Source of the DNA: Sipunculus nudus
Taxonomy: Eukaryota; Annelida; Sipuncula; Golfingiida; Sipunculidae
Direction of reading: 5' to 3'
DNA: 64,000 nt
NCBI GenBank assembly: GCA_026874595.1
Contig: CM049306.1
Span: forward strand, 8,061,519-8,125,518
In this document: positions 37,482 to 47,487 of the stretch, piece after piece
How the letters are laid out: every line of letters begins with the position of its first letter
Numbering within the stretch: the stretch's first letter is position 1
Notes under the pieces: generated by a model
Told to the model about the DNA's origin: nothing
Databases searched by the model: none
What the model saw: only the letters and a program-made list of their open reading frames with translations
Position numbers and translations under genes: made by a program

Positions 37482-40400
37482 TAAATCATATTTCAAATAA
37501 TTATAATATTGTAATAGAAAATAAGTTATTTTGTAATTCTAAGCAAGGTTTAGATATAATTCTTTTTAGTAAATGGATCCAAAGTCTTAAAATCTATTTA
37601 TAAATATATTTCATTTGCAATATTATAATATTATTCTCTGAAAAGTGGGGGGGATGATTACATTGGCCATCCCCCCCCCCTTGCCTAAAAGTGGGGGGTA
37701 TATATACCCCCCATCCCCCCTATATTGACGCCCCTGCCTATCGTATATTGGAACGATTTCTTGAAGCTGTATATATATTTTTAAATAGGTCAAAGTTCAA
37801 GGTCAAAGTCATGAAAACACGTCAGATTATTATTATCATCGTAACTTTGTCAATATTGGTTAAGTCTTTACAAACAATGGCTCATTTTCTTCCACTTTGT
37901 CTTCTTTATGACATGTTAGGTTATCTGTCTTTCAATCTGGGTCAGAGTGTTTCCGGCAAGCGCGTGACCTCTGGTCGTCTTGTTTTATTAATCGGACTAG
38001 TCCAACAATAGAAGAACCAACTTGCATTCCATCGCAGGAAACGACCTTGACTAAAGTCCTGCTCGACTAAAATAGTTAACAATGTATATAGAATCATCAG
38101 CCTGAGAATTTATGTGGCTTTATAGCAACCCGTGGTACCAATAGCACAGTGTTTAAGTCCGGCAGCCAAAGGTCATTTTTTTTTTGCTAACCTTGTTTAA
38201 TGGTCTAAAGTTTTTTTTTCTTTGTGGATTTTGTTTGCCCACATATCTGGTGTGAAAAAATATGTTGGTTGGCCCGTTGTCAGGTTTGGGCAATTTTTAC
38301 TAATTAGCATAAAACAAAATGGCCGCCAAAATAATGCGAAAATAGCAAATATGCCATAATTACCTTTACATTTGACATAAAAGGTCATCCAGTACATGAA
38401 TTCAGGGGTATCAAGACCCAGAGAATTCACTTTTGGTATTATTTTAGTCATAATGACCACCATTTTCAATGTAGCTGTTCTCCAATTTGAAAAAAAAAAA
38501 CTGTAAATATACTGAAAACATGAACACATTATAAATCAAACTAATTAAACGCTCAAGTATAGATGAAGATGAGATGATCAAACGTTCTGGAAAACAGTTG
38601 TTATACATAATAAAAATAAGATGCTTTTTTGTTACCTAGGTCATACATCCTTGTAGTGTATTTCCTAATACTTCGCATAAACAGCTGACCATTTTGTTCG
38701 GGAAGTCGGCCAAACTGAATTACTCTACCATCCTGCACCCTAAAGATATACCACCTGATCTCTGCGTCAAACAGTTGAATACAGTGCAGTAATTCAGCTC
38801 GGTCTCGGGAGTGCCAATCTCAATGCTAGAATTGACTAGGAAATTAACAGCAAACCTAAGCAAACCCTAACCACGCCTGTAGTACTCTGTCAGGCTATGG
38901 AGTAATAGCAACCACAAAACTAAAACCGACCAGCGCCTTCAGAGTCGTGGTCCTGTCCTTTCTCCTATATGTCTCTGAATCATTTGTACCCTATCGCAAT
39001 CACATCCGCCTCCTGGAGAGATTCCGCCGATGTCATCTGCGTTCTTTGCTGTAATCCCCTGGAGTGTTTATGTCACCAACTGAGAGCTCCATAAGAAAGC
39101 TAAAGTAACCATTATCGAGGCCCTTTTATTAAAATCGTAGGTGCTGTGCACAGGGCACATTTCCAGAATGAAAAGACGGCATTACACGGTGTATTAAATG
39201 TCTCTGACTTCACGGCCTTGTGACCAAAAGGCATGTCACCAGGCAGCCGTGGAGGGCCTAAGGGAGAAAGGAACAAGAGGGCAGTGCCAAGAGCCCACCA
39301 CAGACTAGACATTTATCAGCCGCTGAGAGAGGATCTGACGGTCTGGATTCAGTCGTATCAGCCACCAGAATGAATTTGCCTTCAAATTAAATATTCGGAT
39401 CAATGATATCTATTCCTCAGACGAACAGATACTAGTTTTGATATTTTCCATAATGCGGTTCAAGGTGACATGGAAATGCAGATATCCTGTCCTTAACTAT
39501 TAGGGAGTGTAATCGTTGTAAGTAACTTACCTGTTCAAGCTTACCTCTATTTTTTAAAGATTTAAACAAACTTGGTCGTCTGAAACTTAGAAACTTATAT
39601 TTGTAGCATTTGGAAGGCAATGAGTCTGAATGATAGTCTGGACCAGGTGGAACGCGCCAAGCTTGCAGTGTGGGACTATCCAGTCAGCGATAAGTTCACT
39701 AACATGTGGGCAGCCATGAAGCAGTCCAATTTTCCGCAAAGTTTCAACGCTGCATTAAATAGAGTCACCAGTGAAGAAGAGGACTTTGCATTCATCGGTA
39801 AGTTTCATATAATTCATCAACTCAACACATCACGGGTTTCTGCAAATCTGTAGATCTCTAGTTGATGCAACTTTGATTACTTCTTCTGGAGGTTATTTTC
39901 TATGTACTTTCCTCTCACATTGCTCGGAATCTTGTTAGGGGTCGTGGGGTATTCTGCAATATATTCACCAGCGGCGTATGTATAAACGTAGTGGAGAGGG
40001 TACTACAGTCCGTTATAAAATGTTTCAAGACAAGTTACATAAATATGTTTTTTGTGGTAAGGATCTATCGGAATAAGTAATATTTTGTCAGCATATCCAT
40101 GTGAAATGTTAACAGAAGGTGTTTCATTGAAATGTAACAAATTATGATTTTAAAATTTGAGAGTTGAAACAGATGTCCCGGGCATACCACACTGCCTCAA
40201 TGGAAGAGGTTCCTTTTGAGTATACGTGACCTCTGGCCGGGGGGGGGGGTTGCTTTTCTCTTAACTGAACGGTTTTAAACAATTAAAGTTTATCATGAAG
40301 AAATAAGATATTATTCATGATTCCTTGTTCTGTCATTTGTACTTGTTATTCGAGGTCTTGAAAATAAAGCGAGAACCCATAGAACATATATACTATACAA

Positions 40401-42976
40401 GATATACTAATTTCTCTCGGAGGGTATTGCTATTTGTACCAGCCCCTATTGGCATACGAGTGGTATGGTTGTGTCTCTCCCGAGTGTTGCATGCGTACAC
40501 TGGTTTATGTGGTAACAATAATTAACACTTCCAGAACGATTTTCATGGTGAATCCTCTATTAACATTTATGAATATCAGTTTTAGATTTCACATTTTTTT
40601 CATTGCTTTTTTTTATATTCTACTCAGGTGATGCCACACAAAATAAATATGCTACTTTGACAAATTGTGATTTATGGGAGGTCGGGGAGGAGTTCAGCAG
40701 GAAGCCTTATGCCCTTGCCGTCCAGGAAGGGTCACCGCTGAAAAATGAACTCTCGAGTGTGTAAGTATAATTTGTTGAAAGTTCAATTGTGGTCCATATA
40801 ACTGTGTGTTGGATCATACTAAAGGGGTGTCTCAGTATTCTCACATCCACGAACTGAGCCTTACGGTCAGTTACGGGCAGACCTTTAGATCTGATTTTTT
40901 TTTAGATTTAGATTTTAGTCGACCCCACTTAGGCAGCTGCCACGAATTTTCGAATTACGAAACGGTTTCGTAATTTCCTATCGCAACGTTGTGTCGTATA
41001 TACCCAAGATTCATACCGTATTTTCCCGTACATTATATGAATTTGGTGCAGACAGGGATGGGATAATGGGGAACCCCAGTATATGTCTTCATTATGTATT
41101 ACGGTAAACAACGCCATCATGTGTTCATTTAGTGAAAAAAGGTTTCAGTAAGGCATAAATACTGGATAATTACTTTGTATATTCATGTACATTTGAGTCG
41201 ATTGCAACGAGAATAACTAGCGTTTCACTTGGTTGAGATGAAATGTAATTAAAGCTAACATTAAATCGAAAAGGTAGATATCTTAAACTTCTAAATCGTT
41301 CAACGTTTTAATATTAGATGGCGCTCAGAAGCAAAAGCGGTAGTTACCGTAAATAACAAAATAGTCTTTAAAGGTACCCCAGTAGATCAAATACTGGTCA
41401 ACAACATGGCAGCCCATGAAACAGTTGGTTCTATAAATCGCAGATAAATGGCTTTACAGGAAATAAAAGAAGGGTACGATCAGGAAACTAAGTCATTTAA
41501 TAAAGTCCAGCGTGCACGTTAGTGAATTTAGTTAAACCAGTTAGGCCTACGATCGAAAATTTTGAACATGCTTGAAAAAAAAATACGATACGATACGAAG
41601 CTTCGAGTCGTATGACAACATACATGTTGCGATAGAACGCCGAGAAGCCTGTATTTCGTGTCGTATACTACTTCGTATCATATCGTATTCATATTTCGTA
41701 ATGTGAACGCTGGGCTCAAGCACTTCCAAGCCCCTGGTAGATGCTTCGTGGTAGGTCGTAAGGTTTATACGTTAACTTCTCCATATACGCCGCTATGTGG
41801 GCAGTTAACCAGTGCGTACTACGTAAATTCCACGAAGCACTGTAAAAAGCCCTAAAGTCGGCTACGATACAGTTACCGCTTTCTTGTAGCGAGCTCGAAA
41901 TAGCTGCGTATAGTACTTCTTGACTGGTACGAAGCAACATTGTAGGACGTTTTAGTGGCTTTTTCCTTTGTCACGTCATCAGGACCGCCTTTGCGCTGAA
42001 TTACGTAATCTTCGATATCTTTCCTGTTCGTAGCGCATCGTGAGATCAATTCGTGGAAATAAAGACGCCCCTAACATGATTATGAGAGCAGTGTGAATCA
42101 ATTATGTAATCCAAATTTAACTGCTGTCAGCCGGCGGTGCCTGCAATCAGTGGTCTTTGGTGTGACTGTGTGTAGCCACAGTAACCCATAGCGACAGGTT
42201 TATTATCTCGTATGCATGTCCTTAAATGAATTAAGAAATGGCTCTTAGCAACATAACGATGTCTTGCATAGTGTTTGTCTACCTGAAAAATAACGACCTA
42301 AAATCCACCTTTCATTGCGAAAATTTGAGAAACACTCATGGTAATACCGGTGCATGTATATTTATAGAATGATCAAATTACAACTTTGCCTTGAGCACAA
42401 CGCTCACTAAAAGGACTGGTCGTTTGCACATCCCTTGCGCATCCCTCATGGATAGTTTTGTAAAAGAAACAATCAAAGAACATAGCTATTTAATAGATTT
42501 AACTGGGTTTTTTTTTTTTTTTTTTTAAATAGGGAAGGACAAGTCTTTAAAAAAGTATATATTGAGCACATTCACAAGAGACGCCTTGTTTGTGAATAAA
42601 TAGAGGGCATTAAGTTACAATGTATTTAAGACCGGTTTAGATAAGACGTATTTATCAAAATGTAAATATGCTTTTCAGAATTCTTCAGCTTTTGAACCGT
42701 CGTGTTCTGGAGGACTTGAAGTCACAGTGGTGGGATTACCGTAGGAAGAAGTGTGACAAGATCGAGGACGAGAGCGACGGGATCAGCATCTACAACATCG
42801 GCGGCGTGTTCCTCGTCATCTTCATCGGCATCGGTCTGGGTCTCATCACGCTTGGGTTTGAATTCTACTGGTACAAATGGAGGCCCGGAGCCAACCGAGC
42901 CGGCCAACAATCGAACACTATCAACGTCAAAGAGGCGCACAACAACGGCGCCCTGGACATCAGAGAGGAAAAATAA
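27214..42976 (+). CDS. Ir25a: Ionotropic receptor co-receptor IR25a (14 coding exons)
   Basis: A chemosensory ionotropic receptor of the glutamate-receptor superfamily. IR25a is the broadly expressed co-receptor that assembles with tuning IRs in sensory cilia of protostomes. Exons: 27214-27298, 27581-27739, 28277-28537, 29280-29452, 29899-30120, 30397-30564, 31158-31277, 31814-31909, 32461-32703, 33203-33545, 33850-34099, 39607-39797, 40628-40760, 42679-42976. All introns are GT-AG and in phase; the joined frame is 913 residues. Domains: signal peptide 1-22, amino-terminal domain ~28-428, S1 ligand lobe ~429-560, M1 ~564-582, pore loop ~605-625, M3 ~636-656 with [16 protein letters not shown]2 ~660-845 with [11 protein letters not shown]4 ~853-875 beginning at NIGGVF, short hydrophilic tail. 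Retaining the amino-terminal domain, plus WWMFGF and [12 protein letters not shown] around the pore, places it with IR25a rather than divergent IRs or kainate receptors. The S1 Arg (about 524) and S2 Asp (about 730) that contact amino-acid ligands in glutamate receptors are present. Intron 11 is swollen to 5.5 kb by nested transposons. Confidence 0.95.
27520..27571. repeat. (TA)26 microsatellite in Ir25a intron 1
   Basis: Ends only 10 bases before exon 2, so it replaces most of the polypyrimidine tract of the acceptor TTCTTCACAG. Confidence 0.95.
27581..27739 (+). CDS. Ir25a: Ir25a coding exon 2: start of amino-terminal domain
   Basis: Encodes [20 protein letters not shown] and on to the DLG junction, up to about residue 82. 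Acceptor TTCTTCACAG, donor TTAG|GTAAAT. Phase 1 at both ends. Confidence 0.93.
   Translation: MLLLTRTVLSSKLTWSTPWITSTRGSSGSFRITPWSWRSSCHVTMTPLEPWI
28277..28537 (+). CDS. Ir25a: Ir25a coding exon 3: amino-terminal domain
   Basis: Begins in phase 1 with [17 protein letters not shown], the classical core of the periplasmic-binding-like lobe 1, and ends with [11 protein letters not shown]. The acceptor (TTTTCATGTAAG) is weak, but the frame and family match fix it. Confidence 0.9.
29280..29452 (+). CDS. Ir25a: Ir25a coding exon 4: amino-terminal domain
   Basis: Encodes [18 protein letters not shown] through [18 protein letters not shown]. Enters in phase 1 and leaves in phase 0. Confidence 0.93.
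29899..30120 (+). CDS. Ir25a: Ir25a coding exon 5: amino-terminal domain
   Basis: Encodes [18 protein letters not shown] through the [11 protein letters not shown] helix. Phase 0 at both ends; acceptor TTCTCTTTGCAG, donor GAG|GTAAAC. Confidence 0.93.
30397..30564 (+). CDS. Ir25a: Ir25a coding exon 6: amino-terminal domain
   Basis: Encodes [14 protein letters not shown] through [13 protein letters not shown]. Phase 0 at both ends. Confidence 0.93.
31158..31277 (+). CDS. Ir25a: Ir25a coding exon 7: end of amino-terminal domain
   Basis: Encodes [18 protein letters not shown] and the following strand NIYRNTY, the usual end of the lobe. Phase 0 at both ends. Too short (40 codons) to stand out as an open frame. 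Confidence 0.92.
31814..31909 (+). CDS. Ir25a: Ir25a coding exon 8: linker and S1 entry
   Basis: Encodes [15 protein letters not shown] through YRVITLS, the linker into the ligand-binding domain. 32 codons, phase 0 at both ends. Confidence 0.92.
32132..32354. mobile_element. MITE in Ir25a intron 8
   Basis: Begins CAGGGGCGGATTGAGAGG and ends with the inverse CCTGGATAAGCCCCTG, 223 bp. Belongs by its ends to the CAGNGGCGGATCCAG group. A clear target duplication was not seen. Confidence 0.65.
32461..32703 (+). CDS. Ir25a: Ir25a coding exon 9: S1 half of the ligand-binding domain
   Basis: Encodes [10 protein letters not shown], then [16 protein letters not shown] and [14 protein letters not shown], diagnostic S1 motifs of the glutamate receptor superfamily. 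Phase 0 at both ends; donor GAT|GTAGGT. Confidence 0.95.
33203..33545 (+). CDS. Ir25a: Ir25a coding exon 10: end of S1, M1, pore loop
   Basis: Starts [17 protein letters not shown] (the ligand-contact Arg is in AEREN), passes through M1 [19 protein letters not shown] and reaches the pore helix [14 protein letters not shown]. The acceptor is TGTCTATTCAG; the upstream AG at 33083 leads to a stop in frame and is rejected. Donor CAAG|GTCGGT, phase 1. Confidence 0.95.
33850..34099 (+). CDS. Ir25a: Ir25a coding exon 11: pore, M3 and start of S2
   Basis: Encodes [19 protein letters not shown], then M3 with [15 protein letters not shown] and the S2 start [16 protein letters not shown]. This is the most conserved exon and the strongest evidence for IR25a. 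Leaves in phase 2. Confidence 0.97.
34401..34520. repeat. 60-bp tandem duplication carrying a terminal hairpin
   Basis: Two 60-bp units differ at a single base. Each starts TTGCTTGCCGGAAATCTT and contains a stem formed by GCTTGCCGGAAATC and GATTTCGGCAAGC. Confidence 0.95.
35797..35833. repeat. (AT)n microsatellite
   Basis: Lies inside the 35714-37282 insertion. Confidence 0.95.
36048..36101. repeat. (AT)n microsatellite with one interruption
   Basis: Lies inside the 35714-37282 insertion. Confidence 0.95.
37335..37736. mobile_element. 402-bp hAT-like MITE with 8-bp target duplication
   Basis: Starts CAGTGGCGTCAATTT and ends ATATTGACGCCCCTG, its inverse with small changes. CCTATCGT is duplicated exactly on the two sides (37327-37334 and 37737-37744), the length expected for hAT-superfamily elements. 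The interior has a (TA)n tract, G-runs and C-runs and no coding capacity. Confidence 0.88.
37436..37480. repeat. (TA)n microsatellite
   Basis: Inside the hAT-like MITE; the last long TA tract in the window. Confidence 0.95.
38640..39340 (+). pseudogene. Decayed non-LTR retrotransposon (reverse transcriptase C-terminal region)
   Basis: Read across several frameshifts and stops, the plus strand gives ANLNARID, then FLLYVSESF followed by [17 protein letters not shown], and further on [14 protein letters not shown]. This order resembles the LLYGSETW...[14 protein letters not shown]...GHVxRM region found after the reverse transcriptase domain in many metazoan non-LTR elements. It is non-functional. 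The assignment is by remembered family pattern, not alignment. Confidence 0.6.
39607..39797 (+). CDS. Ir25a: Ir25a coding exon 12: S2 ligand lobe
   Basis: Encodes [35 protein letters not shown] and DFAFIG. The Asp of VWD occupies the acidic ligand-contact position of glutamate receptors. Enters in phase 2, leaves in phase 1 (ATCG|GTAAGT). Confidence 0.96.
40628..40760 (+). CDS. Ir25a: Ir25a coding exon 13: S2 ligand lobe
   Basis: Encodes [20 protein letters not shown] and [16 protein letters not shown], matching the [10 protein letters not shown] signature of IR25a. Enters in phase 1, leaves in phase 2. Confidence 0.96.
40953..40975. repeat. Near-perfect 23-bp palindrome
   Basis: AATTACGAAAC and GTTTCGTAATT flank a single G. 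The wider area 41577-41960 is rich in TACGAT/ATCGTA words, some inverted (41581-41600 against about 41669-41688), and may be a decayed fold-back element. Confidence 0.6.
42679..42976 (+). CDS. Ir25a: Ir25a coding exon 14: end of S2, M4 and tail
   Basis: Encodes [17 protein letters not shown], then [19 protein letters not shown] leading through M4, and a hydrophilic tail of about 37 residues ending REEK-stop. Confidence 0.96.
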
Positions 42977-43367
42977 TATGTCAGCTATATGTCATGGTGG
43001 AAATTTAAATCCAAGGATATTTAGAACTTAAAACCAATACAATCCTACAAGTATATATCAAGGTTCTCTGTAATGGCACATGTGCTGGACTTTATGAAGC
43101 ACACTGAGGTTCCACTATAGCATATACAGGTATATACCTTTCATATGGAACATAGCAATCTGCTCCTAAATTAACAACTTTAATGGCAATTTTCCCCGAC
43201 AACGAGAAGACATATAATTTACGCAAGTTTTTTATCGTTTGAGGGCCACAAATGAAGCTTAATTTGGTGTGAGTATTCAACCCATGATAATAATGTATAT
43301 GAAATCTGATATGAATCACTGTAGTCCATCTGAAACTAAGGTGTGAGACCATGTCTAGTCACTAGGC

Positions 43368-43373
43368 AATAAA
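43368..43373 (+). terminator. Candidate polyadenylation signal of Ir25a
   Basis: AATAAA is the first canonical signal after the stop codon, about 390 bp downstream. Confidence 0.45.
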
Positions 43374-43792
43374 ATGTGAATTTAATATGGTTATAGCCAT
43401 TTGCTCTATTTGTTAGAGCAAGGATAGCCCAATATTTTTCTTAATGACAACTACCTGTGAGAGTCCTATCGTTATGGGAGATTTGAGAGTTGATATTGAT
43501 GGATGCTTAAACAGTTTGACTCCGTAACACTGTATTTGATCGTGCGTTCTCTAGCTTGTTTGCAAATATGCTGTGTGTAGGGGTGTTCTTGTTAATCACA
43601 CTGACAAAATATACACGCTTTTCACAATGCACATGTATTCAACGATTTCACATTTAGCCGTCCATATATATAGCACTACTCTTTAAATAGTTGTAGTCAC
43701 TGAACGGTCTGCACAAAATACATACAGAATTAGGATGTAAAGTAATATAGCATTCGTTGAAGCTGTATATACAAAGCTCTTTTTGTCCCTTT

Positions 43793-43996
43793 CAGAGGCG
43801 GATCCAGAATTATGGGGGAAGGGAGAGTTTGCTGTTTCACCTGAGTTGTAATGCCCTTGAAAGGAGCCCAGTTCCGGGAAGGGGGCTAGCCTTGGGGAAA
43901 ACACTGCAAATTTTGGGAAAACAATGTAAAACAAGTACTTTTTCGCAGTTCGGGTGAGTTTAAATCCCCTCAACCCCAATTCTGGATCCGCCCCTC
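43793..43996. mobile_element. 204-bp MITE, CAGAGGCGGATCCAGAATT ends
   Basis: The left end CAGAGGCGGATCCAGAATT is mirrored by AATTCTGGATCCGCCCCTC at the right. No coding capacity. Target duplication not clear. Confidence 0.75.
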
Positions 43997-44046
43997 CCGT
44001 TTTGTTTCTTGGTGATAGTGATGAACCACGCCGTCCATAGATACGT

Positions 44047-44226
44047 CAGGGGCGGACCGGGTCGTTTTAAGGCTTGGGAGTTTTGGGATCGGCCAATGGT
44101 ATAAAAAACTCTTTTTGCTGTTTTCAACAAAATATTGATGCCGGTTCATAGGCCTGTGGTATTAACTTTGGATTAATTTCTTCCAAGTGCATTGCCTGTT
44201 CCCCCTATACTCCAGTCCGCCCCTTG
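44047..44226. mobile_element. 180-bp MITE, CAGGGGCGGACCGG ends
   Basis: The left end CAGGGGCGGACCGG is mirrored by CCAGTCCGCCCCTTG at the right. Lies 50 bp from the preceding MITE of the same end type. Confidence 0.7.
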
Positions 44227-45934
44227 TAAAAATATATACATGATTAGGTAACATATCAGCAAACAGGAGTACTGTTATATACAGCTAGATCAAACTGATC
44301 CTCACTGTGGCGTTTAGAATTCAGAATTATTTAATAAAAACTTCGAAACATGGAACTTTTTCTAAATATTTGGAAGCCTCAAATATATATTTAATTCATA
44401 TGTCATTAGATCAATGACCAGAAAGCCCTCTCTGCTTGTGTCTCGGATGATTTGTTTTCGATTTTATCTATATGGATTCACCTTTGCAGGTATATTGAAA
44501 ATTTACTTCCATTTTCATAGAAGCAGATAACCATTTGCATTTAAGTAGATAAACTTTTGGGAAATCTATATATCCCCAAAATGTTATATCCTGAACACTA
44601 GCAGGAATGTTTTATGATTGGTAAGAAGACTTACTTGACTGGTACCGGCTGGATATCGTGACAACACTAACATTTATCAGGGTACAAGTCAACGATCTTG
44701 GACTCAAGTCAATGCCTGGTGAGCCTGTGGAATTCAGAGGCTAGTTTATACATTCATGATTATCACTTTTCTCATGACCACATGGGTATCATTTTATTAA
44801 TTGTTTGTGATATATAAATTTTATGTATGTTTTAACGACAAATGTAGTGTTTCACGCAAGAAATAAATATCCTCGATAAGTGGAAAGCTGTTATTTTGAT
44901 GAAAAATGTGCAGGTGTCTGATCAGAAGATCCAATGAATTGAAGTGATTCCTTGTACAAAAAGCTAAACATATATATTACAGAATATCATAAGACTGTAT
45001 ATGAGTCTGTTATATAGTGCTTTCATGGAGCGTATTCGCATGGAGAGATAGTATAAAAAGATCCAGGAATTTATAAATAATGTTGTAATTATTGTCCAAA
45101 GGTATTAGAATAAAGGAAAGGATATTGTGCGGATGATATCGTTATGTCTTACTGAAATATGGAAAAGGCATTAAATAAAAAAACACAGATAGTAGAAACG
45201 GTGTTAATAGACCCAAACAAGTATTTACATAGATATGCTAGCTACCAGCATATACCAGCATTAATTTAATGTCTCGGGATATATAAGAACCGTCTCAGTA
45301 ATGAAAGCAAATAGTGTAGATGGGTTTGCAAAACTTCTCTCTAATAACGTGACCAGAACGATAGAAAGAATGAAGAAAGAAAGAGTTAATTTTGGAAAAA
45401 TTTGCTTAAATCTCTATAAAATAACCATTAATGTATACTAATATATCTAGTGCCATGAAGTGAACTTTCTAACATTTTCAGAGTGACTAGAAAAGTGACA
45501 ATTGAATGGTAAATTTAATAAAAAAATTATATGAAGGAGAATCCAGAGAAATTATAAGTTGTACACTTGGGTACACTTTCATTGAGGCCAAATATATGTT
45601 TCGACAACTTTTTCTAAAAAGATCACAGTCAGTGACTTCTACGAATGTTCAAATCGATATAAATTTAAGGTGCAAAAAAGGGGCCAAAGCATTTAGTCAC
45701 ATGAAGTCGGATGATGTAAATGTATTGTCGTGTTATATGGCACTATTCGTACAAGGCAAACGGAGAAGCAGAATAAAATGATCTAGGTGCGTGGTTGAGT
45801 TTTTAAGACTTTAAAAGCACATACATACATGCAGTCAACTTATGTCGAAAGCAAACCTACCCTTGTTGACAATTTAAGGAACAAGAATAAAGCTCATAAC
45901 AGTTTTTAAATATCCAACTTCACTCTTAAAGCTG

Positions 45935-46203
45935 GAAACATGTTTCATGGTTCAAATTAAAACACCATTTTGTCCCATTTTTAAAGTAGGGTTTAAAAAC
46001 AGAACGTGTTTCAAATATGTGCTTTCACGTTACAGTTTGAAACATGTTTCCGGGATAGGATGATGTAAACATGTCTTGCAACATGTTTCAAGTAAGTAAT
46101 ACTCTTAACCTGAAACACGTGTCTGACTGACATAAATCGTAACATTTTTCCATATAAACGGTAACCCGTTTTTCTAAACATGTTTAAGTTTACACATGTT
46201 TCA
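45935..46203. repeat. Cluster of GAAACATGTTTC-like palindromes
   Basis: Perfect 12-bp copies at 45935-45946 and 46039-46050, with partial copies (AACATGTTTCAA, GAAACACGTG, AAACATGTTTAA, ACATGTTTCAAA) in between and after. Confidence 0.7.
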
Positions 46204-47459
46204 AATATTCACAAACACGTTTTAAGGAATCTCTATGATGAAACAGTTTCAATTAGCATGTAACAAAATACATAATACAACCATTACATAATAATGATAC
46301 AGTCACTGTGCCTTTACATATAAGCCTCAAGTATTTTATACATGAAACTGTTCAAACTGATCTAATAAGAAGATAATAAATGCAAATTATGTTTTGCAAA
46401 CTGGTAAAACATTTTTGTTGTTGTTAAGAACAATAAAAACTTAAGGTCAAACAGCGCAATTCTTTCCTAAAATCTGAATCATAAGCCTCATTCACATGCA
46501 CACATTTACTCCTGTATATGTACACACATGTATTAAGTAAATTTACTTATCTAACTATACTCTGTCATGTGCACAGATTAGCATTACGCTCCATAAGAAG
46601 CGGTTACGTTATGCTCAATTATTCGCTACACTACCGGCTGCAATAAACCGCGGTTGCCGGTCAGGTTTGGCCACCAGGCGGTGCTGTCTCGATGAAATTT
46701 CCCCTGCGTAATATTAAACCAAACACATTGCAGGTATCACCAGCACAATCTGATGTTCTTCGAGGTATCGATCACTTTGCACTGCACTTTTTCCAACCCC
46801 TACTTTCAACACAGTCTCTATACTGACTTGCTGGTGTGGCCTGAGATCAGTTATCCTCCACTCTCTGCATATTTCTTTTCTTGCAGCGCTATACGGGCGC
46901 AGCCATGTTTGTTTTCACGCTAAGCCAATTTCTTCTACCAATTCTGTAGAATTGTTTGACCGCAGAGCCAATCAGATTTTACTTTATCCAGCGCAATCTG
47001 ACTGGTTGTTTGGCACTTTTCCAAACCTGAAGAATTCTGCTATTTCTCACAGCGTGTGAGTGAAAGGTCAGCATTAGGTCACGCGCTGTGTTCAGAGCGT
47101 AAGATTTGCATATGTGAGTATAAATACTCCTGGGGTAAACTGACATGAGTGAAAGTATATTTTTACCACCTCAGGAGGTGATGCAAAAGTATATTTGCAT
47201 GCAAGTTAATTTACTGGTTAAGTATATTGTGTCATGTGAACAGATTTTCTCTTTGCATATATATGCACTGACCTCTTTATGTAACAATTTGGCTTATGAT
47301 TTCATATTAATTTATTTAAATCAGCAATTCAGTCTTGTTGAGATCAAATATTGTGATAAAATGTTCAGTGTGTTGAAGGTGTCTAAGAGAATAATTAAAT
47401 ATGCCCGCATTTCAATTTCAAAGCGCATTTTACGGTTAAATTATAACTTTATATTACGA

Positions 47460-47487
47460 TGACGTCATCACTTGCCCGATGACGTCA
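47460..47487. promoter_or_regulatory. Two consensus cAMP-response elements
   Basis: TGACGTCA at 47460-47467 and again at 47480-47487, centre to centre 20 bp. Each is preceded by GA, and the first is part of GATGACGTCATC. The sequence match is exact; function is inferred. Confidence 0.5.

Larger units (their letters stand above)
34403..37961. mobile_element. Hairpin-bounded repeat element with nested insertions
   Basis: The left boundary GCTTGCCGGAAA (34403, repeated at 34463) is matched by its inverse TTTCCGGCAAGC at 37950-37961. The interior repeats a block beginning ACTTTGTGTCACTTTGTCAG and continuing through CCTTCTTGCT, GCATTCTA and GGCCACAGTTTTGC; copies start near 34788, 35134 and 35615. 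A shorter partial copy starts near 35464. AGGTCAAGGTCA runs and GTCTGTCTGTC runs are present, as in the elements at 17630 and 61488. No protein is encoded. Two younger elements (35714-37282 and 37335-37736) sit inside it. Confidence 0.7.
34100..39606 (+). other. Ir25a intron 11, transposon-rich
   Basis: A 5.5-kb intron that splits S2 between FYR and [10 protein letters not shown]. It contains the composite repeat at 34401-37961 with two nested insertions, and non-LTR retrotransposon debris at 38640-39340. Confidence 0.9.

Noticed and set aside
47145-47462. 105-codon frame
   Set aside because: AT-driven composition, no domain, no splice context and no conservation evidence.
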